From the NCBI RefSeq assembly GCF_026712245.1, contig NZ_JAPPUY010000003.1, forward strand, positions 372,001-436,000: 64,000 nt of DNA. Direction: 5' to 3'. Positions 28,068 to 38,607 of the stretch are shown here, piece by piece. Source of the DNA: Roseateles hydrophilus (GTDB taxonomy: Bacteria; Pseudomonadota; Gammaproteobacteria; Burkholderiales; Burkholderiaceae_C). The notes beneath the pieces were generated by a model. That model saw only the letters and a program-made list of their open reading frames with translations. It was not told the DNA's origin and searched no databases. Position numbers and translations under genes: made by a program. Each line of letters starts with the position of its first letter. Position 1 is the first letter of the stretch.

Positions 28068-29197
28068 TGCGCCGGCGTGAACTGCTGGCCGGCGCCAGCC
28101 TGCTGCCGCTGGCCGCGCATGCCGGCCCGACGCTGAAGGTCGGTCCACGGCAGGCCGTCAGGTCGCTGGCGGCCGCGGCGCGGCAGGCGAAGGACGGCAC
28201 CCTCATCGAGGTGGACGCGGGCGACTACATCGCCGACGTGGCCATCTGGCCCCAGCACGACCTGACCCTGCGCGCCGTGGGCGGCCGCGTGCGCGTCATC
28301 GCGGCCGGCGCCCATGTGCAGGGCAAGGCGCTGTTCGTCACGACCGGCCAGCGCCAGCGCATCGAGGGTTTCGACTTCATCGGTTGCAGCGTGCCCGACC
28401 GCAACGGCGCCGGCGTCCGGCTGGAGGCCGGCTCGCTGACGCTGGTGAACTGCGTGTTCCGCGACAACGAGAACGGCCTGCTGTCGGCCAACCACGAGGT
28501 CATCACGCTGGACATCGTGGACTGCGACTTCGGCCCCATCCCGCTGCGCAGCGGGCTGACGCACAACCTCTATGTGGGCGCGATCGCGCGGCTGTCGGTC
28601 ACCGGCAGCTACTTCCACGGCGGCCTGCTGGGCCACCTGCTGAAGAGCCGCGCAGCCGTCAACCACATCCTCTACAACCGCCTCACCGACGAGGCCGGCG
28701 GCCGCGCGAGCTACGAGCTGGAGTTCCCCAACGGCGGCGTGGCCGTCGTGATGGGCAACCTCATCATGCAGAGCGCGAGCACCGAGAACCCGCACCTCAT
28801 CTCGTTCGGCGCGGAGGGGGCCCGGAGGGGGCGCCAGGCGCTGCATCTGGTGAACAACACGCTGGTGGACCAGATGCGCAGCGGCGGCATCTGGCTGCGC
28901 GTGTCGCCGCGCCAGGCGGATGTCACGCTGGCCAACAACCTGCTGGTGGGCGCACCCAAGCTGGCCGCCGACGGCCACTGGACGCGCCGGGCCAACTTCG
29001 CGGCTGACTGGGACGAGTTCGTGCTCGCGGTGCGCGAGGACTTCCGGCTGCGGCCGGGGTCGGCGCTGCGCGGCAAGGCGCAGGACGTGGGCGAGGCCGA
29101 CGGCCTGCGCCTCAGCCCCACGCGCGAGTACCGGCACCCGCGCGGCACCGTGGCGCTCAGCGGCCCGGCGCGTCACCCGGGGGCATTCCAAGGGTGA
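28067..29197 (+). CDS. Exported right-handed beta-helix protein
   Basis: A 376-residue protein with a short Arg-rich signal (MRRRELLAGASLLPLAAHA; the RR pair could be read by Tat) followed by repeated beta-helix turns (LTLRAVGGRVRVIAAG, IEGFDFIGCSV, LTLVNCVFRDNENGLL, ITLDIVDCDFG, NLYVGAIARLSVTGSYF), the pectate-lyase-like fold. Such proteins bind or cut polysaccharides, but no catalytic set is identifiable. Residues near FGAEGARRGRQ are encoded by a GC-rich doubled GAGGGGGC motif. It converges on an OYE gene with a strong hairpin between. Confidence 0.83.
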   Translation: MRRRELLAGASLLPLAAHAGPTLKVGPRQAVRSLAAAARQAKDGTLIEVDAGDYIADVAIWPQHDLTLRAVGGRVRVIAAGAHVQGKALFVTTGQRQRIEGFDFIGCSVPDRNGAGVRLEAGSLTLVNCVFRDNENGLLSANHEVITLDIVDCDFGPIPLRSGLTHNLYVGAIARLSVTGSYFHGGLLGHLLKSRAAVNHILYNRLTDEAGGRASYELEFPNGGVAVVMGNLIMQSASTENPHLISFGAEGARRGRQALHLVNNTLVDQMRSGGIWLRVSPRQADVTLANNLLVGAPKLAADGHWTRRANFAADWDEFVLAVREDFRLRPGSALRGKAQDVGEADGLRLSPTREYRHPRGTVALSGPARHPGAFQG

Positions 29198-29204
29198 GGC
29201 CCCT

Positions 29205-29226
29205 CGCCCAGCCGTGCGGCTGGGCG
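29205..29226. terminator. Hairpin between convergent genes
   Basis: A perfect 9-bp stem, CGCCCAGCC (29205-29213) with 29218-29226, and a GTGC loop, in the 41 bp between the stops of the beta-helix and OYE genes. No T run; probably bidirectional. Confidence 0.55.
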
Positions 29227-29238
29227 CTGCCCGCCCGT

Positions 29239-30330
29239 TCAGGCAGACGGCTGTGCCGCGACGGTGGGGTAGTCCGTGTAGCCCTCGGCGCCGCCGCCGT
29301 AGAAGGTCTCCTTCTGCGGCGCGGCCCAGGGCAGGTCGTCGCGGATGCGCTCGATCAGGTCCGGGTTGCTGATGAAGGGCCGGCCGATGGCCACCGCGTC
29401 CGCATGGCCGCTGGCCACGGCCTGCAGCGCCATGGCGCGGTCGTAGCCGTTGTTGACGATGAACGGCCCGCCGAAGCGGCGGCGCAGCTCGGCGTAGTCG
29501 AAGGGCGCGTGGTCGCGCGGGCCGCCGGTGGCGCCTTCTACCACCTCCAGGAAGGCCAGCTTCAGGGCGCTGAGGCGGTCAGCCACGTGGTTGAACAGCG
29601 CCTGCGGGTTGCTGTCCTGGCCGATGTCGTTGGCCGGCGTCACCGGGCTCAGGCGCAGGCCGGTGCGGCCCGGGCCGATGGCCTCGGCCACCGCCGTCAT
29701 CACCTCGATCAGCAGGCGGGCGCGGTTCTCGATGGCGCCGCCGTAGTCATCGGTGCGGTCGTTGGCGCTGTCGCGCAGGAACTGCTCCAGCAGGTAGCCG
29801 TTGGCGGCATGCACCTCCACGCCGTCGAAGCCGGCGGCGATGGCATTCCGCGCGGCCTGGGCGTAGTCGGCCACCAGCTGCGGGATCTCATCGGCGCGCA
29901 GCGCGCGCGGCGTGTCGGTCGGCACCAGCTCGCCGTGGGCGGCGTAGGTGCGCGTCTTGGCAGCGCGGGCGGTGGACGACACCGGCGCCTGGCCGCCCGG
30001 CTGCAGCCGGTTCACGGAGATGCGGCCCACATGCCACAGCTGCATGACGATCTTGCCGCCCTCGGCGTGCACCGCGTCGGTCACCTGCTTCCAGGCGGCG
30101 ATCTGCTCGGGCGAGTGGATGCCGGGGGTGTCGAAGTAACCCTGGCCGTCGGGGCGGATCTGCGCGGCCTCGGTGATCAGCAGGCCGGCGCTGGCGCGCT
30201 GGCGGTAGTACTCGGCGGTCAGGGCCGTGGGCGTCTGGCCGGGCGCGCGGTTGCGCGTCAGCGGTGCCATGACGAGGCGGTTGGCGAGCGTGATGTCGCC
30301 CAGTTGGAGGGGGTCGAAAAGCGTAGGCAT
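29239..30330 (-). CDS. Old Yellow Enzyme family alkene reductase (NemA-like)
   Basis: A 363-residue FMN-dependent oxidoreductase reducing activated C=C bonds or nitro compounds with NAD(P)H. Seen: NRLVMAPLTRNRA, ITEAAQI, MQLWHVGRIS, the substrate-anion pair in VEVHAANGYLLEQFL (His-x-x-Asn), the proton donor Tyr in DRTDDYGG, and the FMN phosphate block AVAIGRPFISNPDL. Typical length for NemA. It diverges from rlmJ; a perfect 16-bp palindrome in that interval may be its operator. No TetR-type nemR gene is adjacent. Confidence 0.93.
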   Translation of the reverse strand: MPTLFDPLQLGDITLANRLVMAPLTRNRAPGQTPTALTAEYYRQRASAGLLITEAAQIRPDGQGYFDTPGIHSPEQIAAWKQVTDAVHAEGGKIVMQLWHVGRISVNRLQPGGQAPVSSTARAAKTRTYAAHGELVPTDTPRALRADEIPQLVADYAQAARNAIAAGFDGVEVHAANGYLLEQFLRDSANDRTDDYGGAIENRARLLIEVMTAVAEAIGPGRTGLRLSPVTPANDIGQDSNPQALFNHVADRLSALKLAFLEVVEGATGGPRDHAPFDYAELRRRFGGPFIVNNGYDRAMALQAVASGHADAVAIGRPFISNPDLIERIRDDLPWAAPQKETFYGGGAEGYTDYPTVAAQPSA

Positions 30331-30385
30331 CGGGAGCAGATGGGGAGCAGTAAAACGGTTTCAAGCCTAGCGGCGGCAACGCTTT

Positions 30386-30401
30386 CCCCGGACGTCCGGG
30401 G
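30386..30401. promoter_or_regulatory. Perfect palindrome between OYE gene and rlmJ
   Basis: CCCCGGACGTCCGGGG, 16 bp and fully symmetric, 56 bp upstream of the OYE start and 34 bp upstream of rlmJ. Candidate operator for a dimeric repressor controlling the OYE gene; alternatively a hairpin. Confidence 0.4.
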
Positions 30402-30421
30402 GCGATCCCGGGTGTGTTAGC

Positions 30422-30427
30422 GACAAT
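30422..30427 (+). promoter_or_regulatory. Start-proximal GACAAT box of rlmJ
   Basis: GACAAT followed by 7 nt and the ATG at 30435, without a Shine-Dalgarno between. Member of the recurrent set in this window. Confidence 0.45.
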
Positions 30428-30434
30428 CGCCCCC

Positions 30435-31292
30435 ATGCTCGCCTACCGCCACGCCTTTCATGCCGGCAACCATGCCGACGTCCTCAAGCACCTGGTGCTG
30501 ACCCGCGTGCTGCGCTACATGGGCGAAAAGGACAAGCCCTACACCCTCATCGACACGCATGCCGGCGCCGGCGGCTACTCGGTGGAGGGCCGCTACGCGC
30601 AGAAGAACGCCGAGTACGCCACCGGCATTGCCAAGCTCTACGACGACGTGGACACCCTGCCCGCGCCGCTGGCCGACTACGTGCAGCTGGTGCGCGACTT
30701 CAACCCCGACGGCCAGCTGCGCCAGTACCCCGGCTCGCCGGCCATCGCCAACTTCGTGCTGCGCGACACCGACCGGCTGCGCGCGTACGAGCTGCACCCT
30801 ACCGACCACCGCATCCTCGCCAGCTACCTGGAGGCGCGGCCCAACACGCAGGTCAGCGACCGCGACGGCTTCGGCGCCATCAAGGCCGAGCTGCCGTCGC
30901 CCACGCGCCGCGCCGCGCTGCTGATGGACCCGCCCTACGAGATCAAGACCGACTACGCCAAGGTGCTGGCCGCGCTGCGCGAGGCGCTGGAGCGCGCGGC
31001 CGACACGGTGACCATGATCTGGTACCCGCAGCTGCAGCTGCTGGAGTCCACCCAGCTCGTGCAGCGCCTGAAGGCCAGCGCTGACGCCGCCGCCAAGAAG
31101 GGCTGGCTGCATGTGCGGCTGACCGTCACGCAGGCCGATGCCAAGGGCTTCGGCATGATGGGCAGCGGCATGTTCATCGCCAATCCGCCGTTCACGCTGC
31201 ACGACGAACTGGCCGAGTGCCTGCCGCTGCTGGTGGAGCGGCTGGGCCAGTACGACGGCGCGAACTTCGTGCTTGAGCAAAAGGCCGCTTGA
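30435..31292 (+). CDS. rlmJ: 23S rRNA (adenine(2030)-N6)-methyltransferase RlmJ
   Basis: A 285-residue RlmJ that methylates A2030 of 23S rRNA using SAM. Seen: MLAYRHAFHAGNHADVLKH, the SAM block LIDTHAGAGGYS, and the N6-adenine catalytic motif DPPYE in ALLMDPPYEIK. The ATG at 30435 restores the family N terminus; an in-frame alternative at 30414 lies upstream of the GACAAT box. Standard length. An REP-like repeat follows the stop. Confidence 0.96.
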   Translation: MLAYRHAFHAGNHADVLKHLVLTRVLRYMGEKDKPYTLIDTHAGAGGYSVEGRYAQKNAEYATGIAKLYDDVDTLPAPLADYVQLVRDFNPDGQLRQYPGSPAIANFVLRDTDRLRAYELHPTDHRILASYLEARPNTQVSDRDGFGAIKAELPSPTRRAALLMDPPYEIKTDYAKVLAALREALERAADTVTMIWYPQLQLLESTQLVQRLKASADAAAKKGWLHVRLTVTQADAKGFGMMGSGMFIANPPFTLHDELAECLPLLVERLGQYDGANFVLEQKAA

Positions 31293-31295
31293 CGA

Positions 31296-31372
31296 GCCCA
31301 CCCCCCTACCGGCTTCGCCGGCCCCCTCAAGGGGGCGCCGCCAGCGGCCCGGCCAAGCCGGTTCCGCGGCGG
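31296..31372. repeat. REP-like GC-rich interspersed repeat, intergenic copy
   Basis: Two adjacent hairpins: CCGGC/GCCGG around TTC (31309-31321) and GCCCCC/GGGGGC around TCAA (31321-31336), followed by an AGCGGCCCGGC tail. The same core occurs inside recG (5889-5960) and inverted at about 54330-54380. It may also terminate rlmJ. Confidence 0.6.
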
Positions 31373-31406
31373 CTGCTTGGGAATGCACGACATCTTGATG
31401 TGAGCC

Positions 31407-31412
31407 GACAAT
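31407..31412 (+). promoter_or_regulatory. Start-proximal GACAAT box of the UPF0149 gene
   Basis: GACAAT followed by 7 nt and the ATG at 31420. No convincing -35 at 17 bp. Same layout as at tgt, rlmJ and the MOSC gene. Confidence 0.45.
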
Positions 31413-31419
31413 CGCCGCC

Positions 31420-32180
<761 letters not shown>

Positions 32181-32181
<1 letters not shown>

Positions 32182-32945
32182 TGCGCGTTCAGCTGCTCTC
32201 TGATCTCCACCTGGAGACCGAGAGCTACGAGCCGGTGCCCGCCGCGGGCGCTGACGTGCTGATCCTGGCCGGCGATATCGACACCACCTGGCGCAGCTTC
32301 GAGCTGTTCCGCGGCTGGCCGGTGCCGGTGCTGGTCGTGCCCGGCAACCACGAGTTCGACCGCCGCGACGTGGACGACGCGCGCGAGGCGCTGCGGGCCC
32401 ATGTCCACGCCGTGGGCCTGCGCCTGCTGGACGACGAGTCCGCCGTGCTCAGCGACGCGCAGGGCCGGCGCGTGCGCTTCGTCGGCTGCACGCGCTGGTG
32501 CGACTTCAATGCCTTCGGCGCCGCTGGCCGCGAGCGCGCCATGCGGGCCGGCGGCTACTTCCAGAACGTCATGCAGTCCACGCGCTTCGGCGAGCCCTTC
32601 GGCGTGGACGCCGTGCGCCGCCTGGGCCTGGAGCAGCGCGCCTGGCTGGCCGAGGAGCTGGCGCGCCCGGGCGACTGGGGCGCGACGGTGGCCATCACGC
32701 ACTTCGCGCCCAGCCTCAAGAGCGCCGACCCGCGCTACGGCCGCCAGCCCGGCACGGCCAGCTTCTGCAACAACGACGAAGACCTGCTGCCCTTCGCGCA
32801 GCTGTGGCTGCACGGCCACCTGCACTGCCGGCACGACTACCGCGTGGGCGACACCCGCATCGTCAGCAACGCGCGCGGCCACAGCAAGCGCGGCGAGGCC
32901 GATGGCTTCGACGGCCAGCGCGTCATCGAGGTGTTTGCCGGCTGA
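32181..32945 (+). CDS. Metallophosphoesterase
   Basis: A 254-residue calcineurin-like phosphoesterase with the full metal-binding set: SDLHLE (7-12), LAGDID, GNHEFD, AITHFAPS and HGHLHCRHD. Two metal ions and a phosphomono- or diester substrate are expected, but the substrate is not visible; YfcE-type, Lpx-type and nucleotide phosphodiesterases share the motifs. No signal peptide, so cytoplasmic. Translationally coupled to the UPF0149 gene; the physiological link is unknown. Confidence 0.9.
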
Positions 32946-32964
32946 CGGGTGGCGGGCGCGGGCT

Positions 32965-32991
32965 GAGTTCGCAGCGCTGTGTGGCGAACTC
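32965..32991. repeat. Inverted repeat after the metallophosphoesterase gene
   Basis: GAGTTCGC (32965-32972) and its perfect complement GCGAACTC (32984-32991), 11-base loop. It lies 20 nt after the stop and about 90 nt before the SUMF1-type gene, so it may be a terminator or an operator. Confidence 0.35.
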
Positions 32992-33081
32992 GGGCGCCTG
33001 CTGCCCGACTTCGTCGCGTGCGGCTGGAGCGGCATGGCCGGCCTTCCTAGCATGCCGGCCGTTGCCACTCGATCACTGCCC

Positions 33082-34047
33082 ATGCGCCCTGTTGCTTCGA
33101 CCTTTTGGTGCGGCCTGGCCGGCACCGTGTTCTGCCTCGGCCTGACGGCCACCCCGCCTGCCCAGGCCGCCGATGCGTCACCGGCGCCGGGCCAGACGCT
33201 GAAGGACTGCGAGGACTGCCCGACCTTGGTGGCGCTGCCCAGCGGCAGCTTCGTCATGGGTTCGCCCGCCGGTGAGCAGGGCCGCCGCCGCAACGAGGGG
33301 CCGCAGCGGCGCGTCAGCATCGCGTATCGCCTGGCCGTGGGGCAGTACGAGGTGACGAAAGCCGAGTTTGCACGCTTCGTGAGCGCCAGCGGCTACCAGC
33401 CCGAGCAGCAGCCGGGCGAGGGCTGCCACGTGCTTGATGGCAAGACCTGGGGCACCAGCCGGCAGCATGGCTGGCGCAACCCCGGCTACGCCACCACCGA
33501 TGCGCATCCGGTCAGCTGCGTCAGCTGGCACGACGCGCAGGCCTACCTGGCCTGGCTGAACCGGCTGGTGCCGGGCAAGGGCTACCGCCTGTTGAGCGAG
33601 GCCGAATGGGAGTACGCCGCGCGCGCCGGGCACGGCGGCCGCTACGCCTGGGGCGACGACGAGGGGCTCACCGAAGCCTGCGCGCATGCCAATGGCATGG
33701 ACATCACCGGCAAGGCGCAGATCAGCGGCGTCACCTGGGCGGCCAACGCCTGCAGCGACGGCGCGGCCTTTCCGGTGGCCGGCCCGGTGTACCGGCCCAA
33801 TGCGTTTGGCCTGTACAACATGGCGGGCAATGTGTGGGAGTGGGTGCAGGACGTCGATCACGCCGACTACACCGACGCGCCCACCGATGGCTCGGCCTGG
33901 ACGGTGGGCGGCGACCCGGCCTTCCGCGTGACCCGCGGCGGCGCCTGGTTCAGCTACCCCGCCGGCCTGCGCTCTGCGTACCGCAGCAAGAGCGAGCCCG
34001 ACTTCCGCGGCGGCGGCGTGGGCTTTCGCATCGCCCGGCCGCTGTAG
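33082..34047 (+). CDS. Exported SUMF1-fold protein lacking formylglycine cysteines
   Basis: A 321-residue protein of the formylglycine-generating-enzyme superfamily. Signal peptide about 1-30 (ATG at 33082; in-frame starts at 33034 and 33052 give worse signals). Domain blocks: PSGSFVMGSPAGEQGRR, YEVTKAEFARFV, PVSCVSWHDAQAYLAWLN, YRLLSEAEWEYAARAG, NMAGNVWEWVQD, RVTRGGAWFSYPAGLRSAYR. The two C-terminal active-site Cys of true sulfatase-modifying enzymes are absent at that position, so sulfatase activation is unlikely; NirV- or PvdO-like roles are alternatives. No sulfatase nearby. Confidence 0.85.
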   Translation: MRPVASTFWCGLAGTVFCLGLTATPPAQAADASPAPGQTLKDCEDCPTLVALPSGSFVMGSPAGEQGRRRNEGPQRRVSIAYRLAVGQYEVTKAEFARFVSASGYQPEQQPGEGCHVLDGKTWGTSRQHGWRNPGYATTDAHPVSCVSWHDAQAYLAWLNRLVPGKGYRLLSEAEWEYAARAGHGGRYAWGDDEGLTEACAHANGMDITGKAQISGVTWAANACSDGAAFPVAGPVYRPNAFGLYNMAGNVWEWVQDVDHADYTDAPTDGSAWTVGGDPAFRVTRGGAWFSYPAGLRSAYRSKSEPDFRGGGVGFRIARPL

Positions 34048-34056
34048 CGGCGGCGT

Positions 34057-35022
34057 TCAGCCGGCGTGCTTCACCGGCTTGATGCGCAGCGCCCACACCA
34101 CGCCCGCCATCAGCAGCGCAATGCCCGCCAGCGTGGCCGGTGGCGGCATGCGTTGGTTCCATGCGAAGGCGTAGGCCAGCGCGGCCAGCGTCTCAAACAC
34201 GATGAGCTGGCCCGACAGCGAGGTCGGCAGGCGCTGGCTGGCCTCGTTCCAGCACAGCGTGCCCAGCCACGACGAGCACAGGCCGATGGCCAGCATCAGG
34301 CCGATGAAGGCCAGCGGCCGCTCGCCCAGCGGGAAGTCGTAGCCCGCCGGCATCAGCGTGCCGGGCGCGGCCAGCTGCACGGCGCCCACGGCCAGCAGGC
34401 CCGCCAGGGCCATGGGCCCCGTCACCAGGCCCTGCGCCGTGGCCCAGGCGCGCGGCGAGCGATCGCTGTGCGCACGCAGCCAGTCGGCATTGCGGATGGG
34501 GTACCAGGTCCAGCAGGCCAGCGCGGCCACGGCCAGCAGCGCGCCCTCGGCATAACGGCGCAGGTCACCGGCGCCCGCCTGCAGGTGGGCCAGCTCGTCG
34601 CGGTTGACCAGCGCCAGCCCGGTGCCGATCAGCGCCAGCGAGGGCAGCAGCTTCAGCCACGGCAGCTGGCCGTCGCGCACGCGGTTGCGGTGGTTGGCGC
34701 ACACGGCGATCACCACCGGCAGCGTGCCGATGATCATGGTGGGCAGCGGCGCCCCGGCGCGCTGGATGGCGGCCGACAGCGTCAGGTAGTACAGAAAGTT
34801 GCCGATGGCGCTGAGCTTGACGGCCTCCCACCAGTCGGCGGGCTGCAGCTCGCGCAGCGCGCGGCGGTCCATCAGCGCCAGCGGCAGCGCGATCAGCCCG
34901 AAGGCCAGGTAGCGCCCCACCGTCAGCAGTGCCGGCGGGCACCCCGGCAACATCACCGGCGCAACGAACACCAGCCCCCACATCAACCCGGCCCCGAGGG
35001 CGAACAGCACACCAGCGAACAT
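34057..35022 (-). CDS. EamA-family transporter (DMT superfamily)
   Basis: A 321-residue membrane protein with ten hydrophobic helices in two EamA halves. The N-terminal MFAGVLFALGAGLMWGLVFVAPV is the usual first helix; the second half begins near ALLAVAALACWTWYPIRNADW. Metabolite exporter of unknown substrate. The ATG at 35022 leaves 53 bp to the glpD stop on the same strand; a longer frame upstream would overlap glpD. Converges on the SUMF1 gene with 9 bp between stops. Confidence 0.9.
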   Translation of the reverse strand: MFAGVLFALGAGLMWGLVFVAPVMLPGCPPALLTVGRYLAFGLIALPLALMDRRALRELQPADWWEAVKLSAIGNFLYYLTLSAAIQRAGAPLPTMIIGTLPVVIAVCANHRNRVRDGQLPWLKLLPSLALIGTGLALVNRDELAHLQAGAGDLRRYAEGALLAVAALACWTWYPIRNADWLRAHSDRSPRAWATAQGLVTGPMALAGLLAVGAVQLAAPGTLMPAGYDFPLGERPLAFIGLMLAIGLCSSWLGTLCWNEASQRLPTSLSGQLIVFETLAALAYAFAWNQRMPPPATLAGIALLMAGVVWALRIKPVKHAG

Positions 35023-35075
35023 GGGGCGGCATCTTCGCCCAGCCCTGTGGGCCGAGGCTTCTCGGCTGGCGTGCC

Positions 35076-36557
35076 TCAGTTGCCGAACCAGGCGGCCACC
35101 GCCGCGCGTTGCTCCGCGGTGCAGTGCAGGCCAAGCTTGCTGCGCCGCCACAGCACGTCGTCGGCGCTGCACGCCCATTCCTCGTCCACCAGATGGCGCA
35201 GTTCGCGCTCGAACAGGCCCGGTGCGATCTCGGCGCCAGCCGGCTCGGCCAGCAGCGGGGCGGCCCGGTCGCCATAGGCCAGCGCCAGGCGCGCCACCAG
35301 CGCCGCCGGGCGCTCGGGGTGGCGGGCCTGCAGCGCGGCGGTGAAGGCGGTGATGTCCACGCCATGCGGCCCCAGGTCGCCACCGGGCAGGCGGGCCGTG
35401 GCCGTCCAGGGGCGGCGGGCGTCGCCCAGCAGCCGGCCCAGCTGCGTGGCGCCGTCCTCGGCCAGCTTGCGGTAGGTGGTGAGCTTGCCGCCCCACACGT
35501 TCAGCAGCGGCGCGCCACCCTCGGCGTCGGCCTCCAGCAGGTAGTCGCGCGTGACGCTGGAGGCCGAGCCGCCCTCGTCCAGCAGCGGGCGCACACCGGC
35601 ATAACTCCACAGCACATCGGCCGGCGTGACGGGCCGGGCGAGGTAGCGGCTGGCCTGCTCGCACAGGTAGTCGGTCTCGGCGGCGCTGATGGCCGCGTGG
35701 TCGGGCGGCGGCGCGTCGTGCGGCAGCTCCACGTCCGTTGTGCCGATCAGCGTGAAGCGGCCCTGGTAGGGGATGGCGAACAGGATGCGGCCGTCGGGGT
35801 TCTGGAAGATGTAGGCGTGGTCATGCGTGAAGCGCTGCGCCACGACGATGTGGCTGCCCTTCACCAGCCGCAGGCCGCGTGCGGGCAGCGGGCGGCCATC
35901 GGCGCCTTGCGTGTGGTCGCGCAGGAAGCGCTCGGCCCACGGGCCGGCGGCGTTCACCAGTGCGCGGGCGCGCACCTGCCGGCCCGTGGCCAGCGCCACC
36001 GCCCAGCCGGCGGCCGTGCGCGTGGCCTGCGTGACGGCGCAGCGCGTCAGCACCTCGGCGCCGCGCGCGCGGGCGTCCTGCGCGTTGGCCACCACCAGCC
36101 GCGCGTCGTCCACCCAGCCGTCGGAGTAGACAAAGCCACGCGTGAACTCGGGCCGCAGCGGCGCGCCGTACACGCTGCCGCTCAGGCGCAGCGGGGCCGA
36201 GCCCGGCAGCAGCTCGCGGCGGGCGAGGTGGTCGTACAGGAACAGCCCGGCGCGGATCATCCAGGCCGGCCGCAGGTGCGGCGCATGCGGCAGCACGAAG
36301 CGCAGCGGCTGGATCAGGTGCGGCGCGCTGCGCAGCAGCAACTCGCGCTCCTGCAGCGCCTTGCGCACCAGCGAGAACTCGTAGGTCTCCAGGTAGCGCA
36401 GCCCGCCGTGGATGAGCTTGGTGGATGCCGACGAGGTGTGCTGGGCCAGGTCTTGCGCCTCGGCCAGCAGCACGCGCCAGCCCCGGCCGGCCAGGTCGCG
36501 CGCCAGGCCCGCGCCGTTGATGCCGCCTCCCACCACCACGACGTCAAAATCGTCCAT
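35076..36557 (-). CDS. glpD: Aerobic glycerol-3-phosphate dehydrogenase
   Basis: A 493-residue membrane-associated flavoenzyme oxidising glycerol 3-phosphate to dihydroxyacetone phosphate and feeding electrons to quinone. FAD block VVVVGGGINGAGLARDLAGRGWRV (6-29), then TSSASTKLIHGGLRYLE, VNAAGPWAERFL, LIGTTDVEL and SYAGVRPLLDEG, ending with the C-terminal DAO domain. It diverges from glpK with only 26 bp between start codons, so the two glycerol genes must share a compact control region or use promoters inside each other's coding sequence. Confidence 0.96.
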   Translation of the reverse strand: MDDFDVVVVGGGINGAGLARDLAGRGWRVLLAEAQDLAQHTSSASTKLIHGGLRYLETYEFSLVRKALQERELLLRSAPHLIQPLRFVLPHAPHLRPAWMIRAGLFLYDHLARRELLPGSAPLRLSGSVYGAPLRPEFTRGFVYSDGWVDDARLVVANAQDARARGAEVLTRCAVTQATRTAAGWAVALATGRQVRARALVNAAGPWAERFLRDHTQGADGRPLPARGLRLVKGSHIVVAQRFTHDHAYIFQNPDGRILFAIPYQGRFTLIGTTDVELPHDAPPPDHAAISAAETDYLCEQASRYLARPVTPADVLWSYAGVRPLLDEGGSASSVTRDYLLEADAEGGAPLLNVWGGKLTTYRKLAEDGATQLGRLLGDARRPWTATARLPGGDLGPHGVDITAFTAALQARHPERPAALVARLALAYGDRAAPLLAEPAGAEIAPGLFERELRHLVDEEWACSADDVLWRRSKLGLHCTAEQRAAVAAWFGN

Positions 36558-36583
36558 CCGACGACTCTAAGTGAAGCCAAGCC

Positions 36584-38041
<1,458 letters not shown>

Positions 38042-38309
38042 GGGGGATTTGCTTGTGGGCGCTGGTTTGCAAGGTGACTTTTGACCTGGCGTTGCCGGCT
38101 CCGCTTTCTCCGATGTTTTGTCGGCATAGTGATCGAGCATCAAACGCTTTGAATAGCGGGTTAGGTCATATGCAGACGGCTCCCGTCTAGCCAGCACCTA
38201 TTGGCCATCGAACATGAAACGTCGCACACGAGATTTCGTCGCCCTGTTTAATTCCTTCTGGTATCAGTACGCTACTGAACAGTAACGCTCATCGCCAACC
38301 TCTACGCCC
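38042..38309. other. Lower-GC non-coding interval after glpK
   Basis: No supported gene. Base composition is visibly more AT-rich than the neighbours. It holds a 6-bp hairpin AGACGG-CTC-CCGTCT (38174-38188) and a perfect 15-bp palindrome TCAGTACGCTACTGA (38264-38278) about 32 bp before the next gene, plus several short T-rich patches. It probably contains the promoter of the 38310 gene; the rest may be remnant DNA. Confidence 0.4.
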
Positions 38310-38603
38310 ATGAAAATCACGCGCCACGAGCCCAACCACCCGCACTGGAAGCGCTCTTTCACGCCCAAGGAAAAGGCGCTGGTGTGGCTGGGCCTGGCGG
38401 CTTGTGCCGCGATGGGGGCCGTCGTGGAGGCGCTGCAGCCCGCGCTGCCCCCGTTCACCGGCCGATGGGCGTGGCTGCATGCCTGGGCGCATGGCGCGCT
38501 GGGGGTGCAGGGCCTGGCCGTGCTGTTCGCCGGCATGACTGCCGTCTATGGCATCGTGGCCTTGGCGTACTGGCTGCAAAGCCGGGCGCCGCGTGCGCGC
38601 TGA
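38310..38603 (+). CDS. Small membrane protein of unknown function
   Basis: A 97-residue protein with a charged N terminus (MKITRHEPNHPHWKRSFTPKEK) and two hydrophobic segments (about 24-44 and 64-90) separated by an aromatic, His-containing loop (FTGRWAWLHAWAHG). No family recognised. It precedes a GNAT gene by 4 bp, so the two are probably co-transcribed. A 15-bp palindrome lies just upstream. Confidence 0.6.
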   Translation: MKITRHEPNHPHWKRSFTPKEKALVWLGLAACAAMGAVVEALQPALPPFTGRWAWLHAWAHGALGVQGLAVLFAGMTAVYGIVALAYWLQSRAPRAR

Positions 38604-38607
38604 CGCG

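Noticed and set aside
38131-38145. TGATCGAGCATCA as a second FNR-like box
   Set aside because: The half-sites are separated by 5 bases instead of 4, and no suitable promoter geometry is evident.
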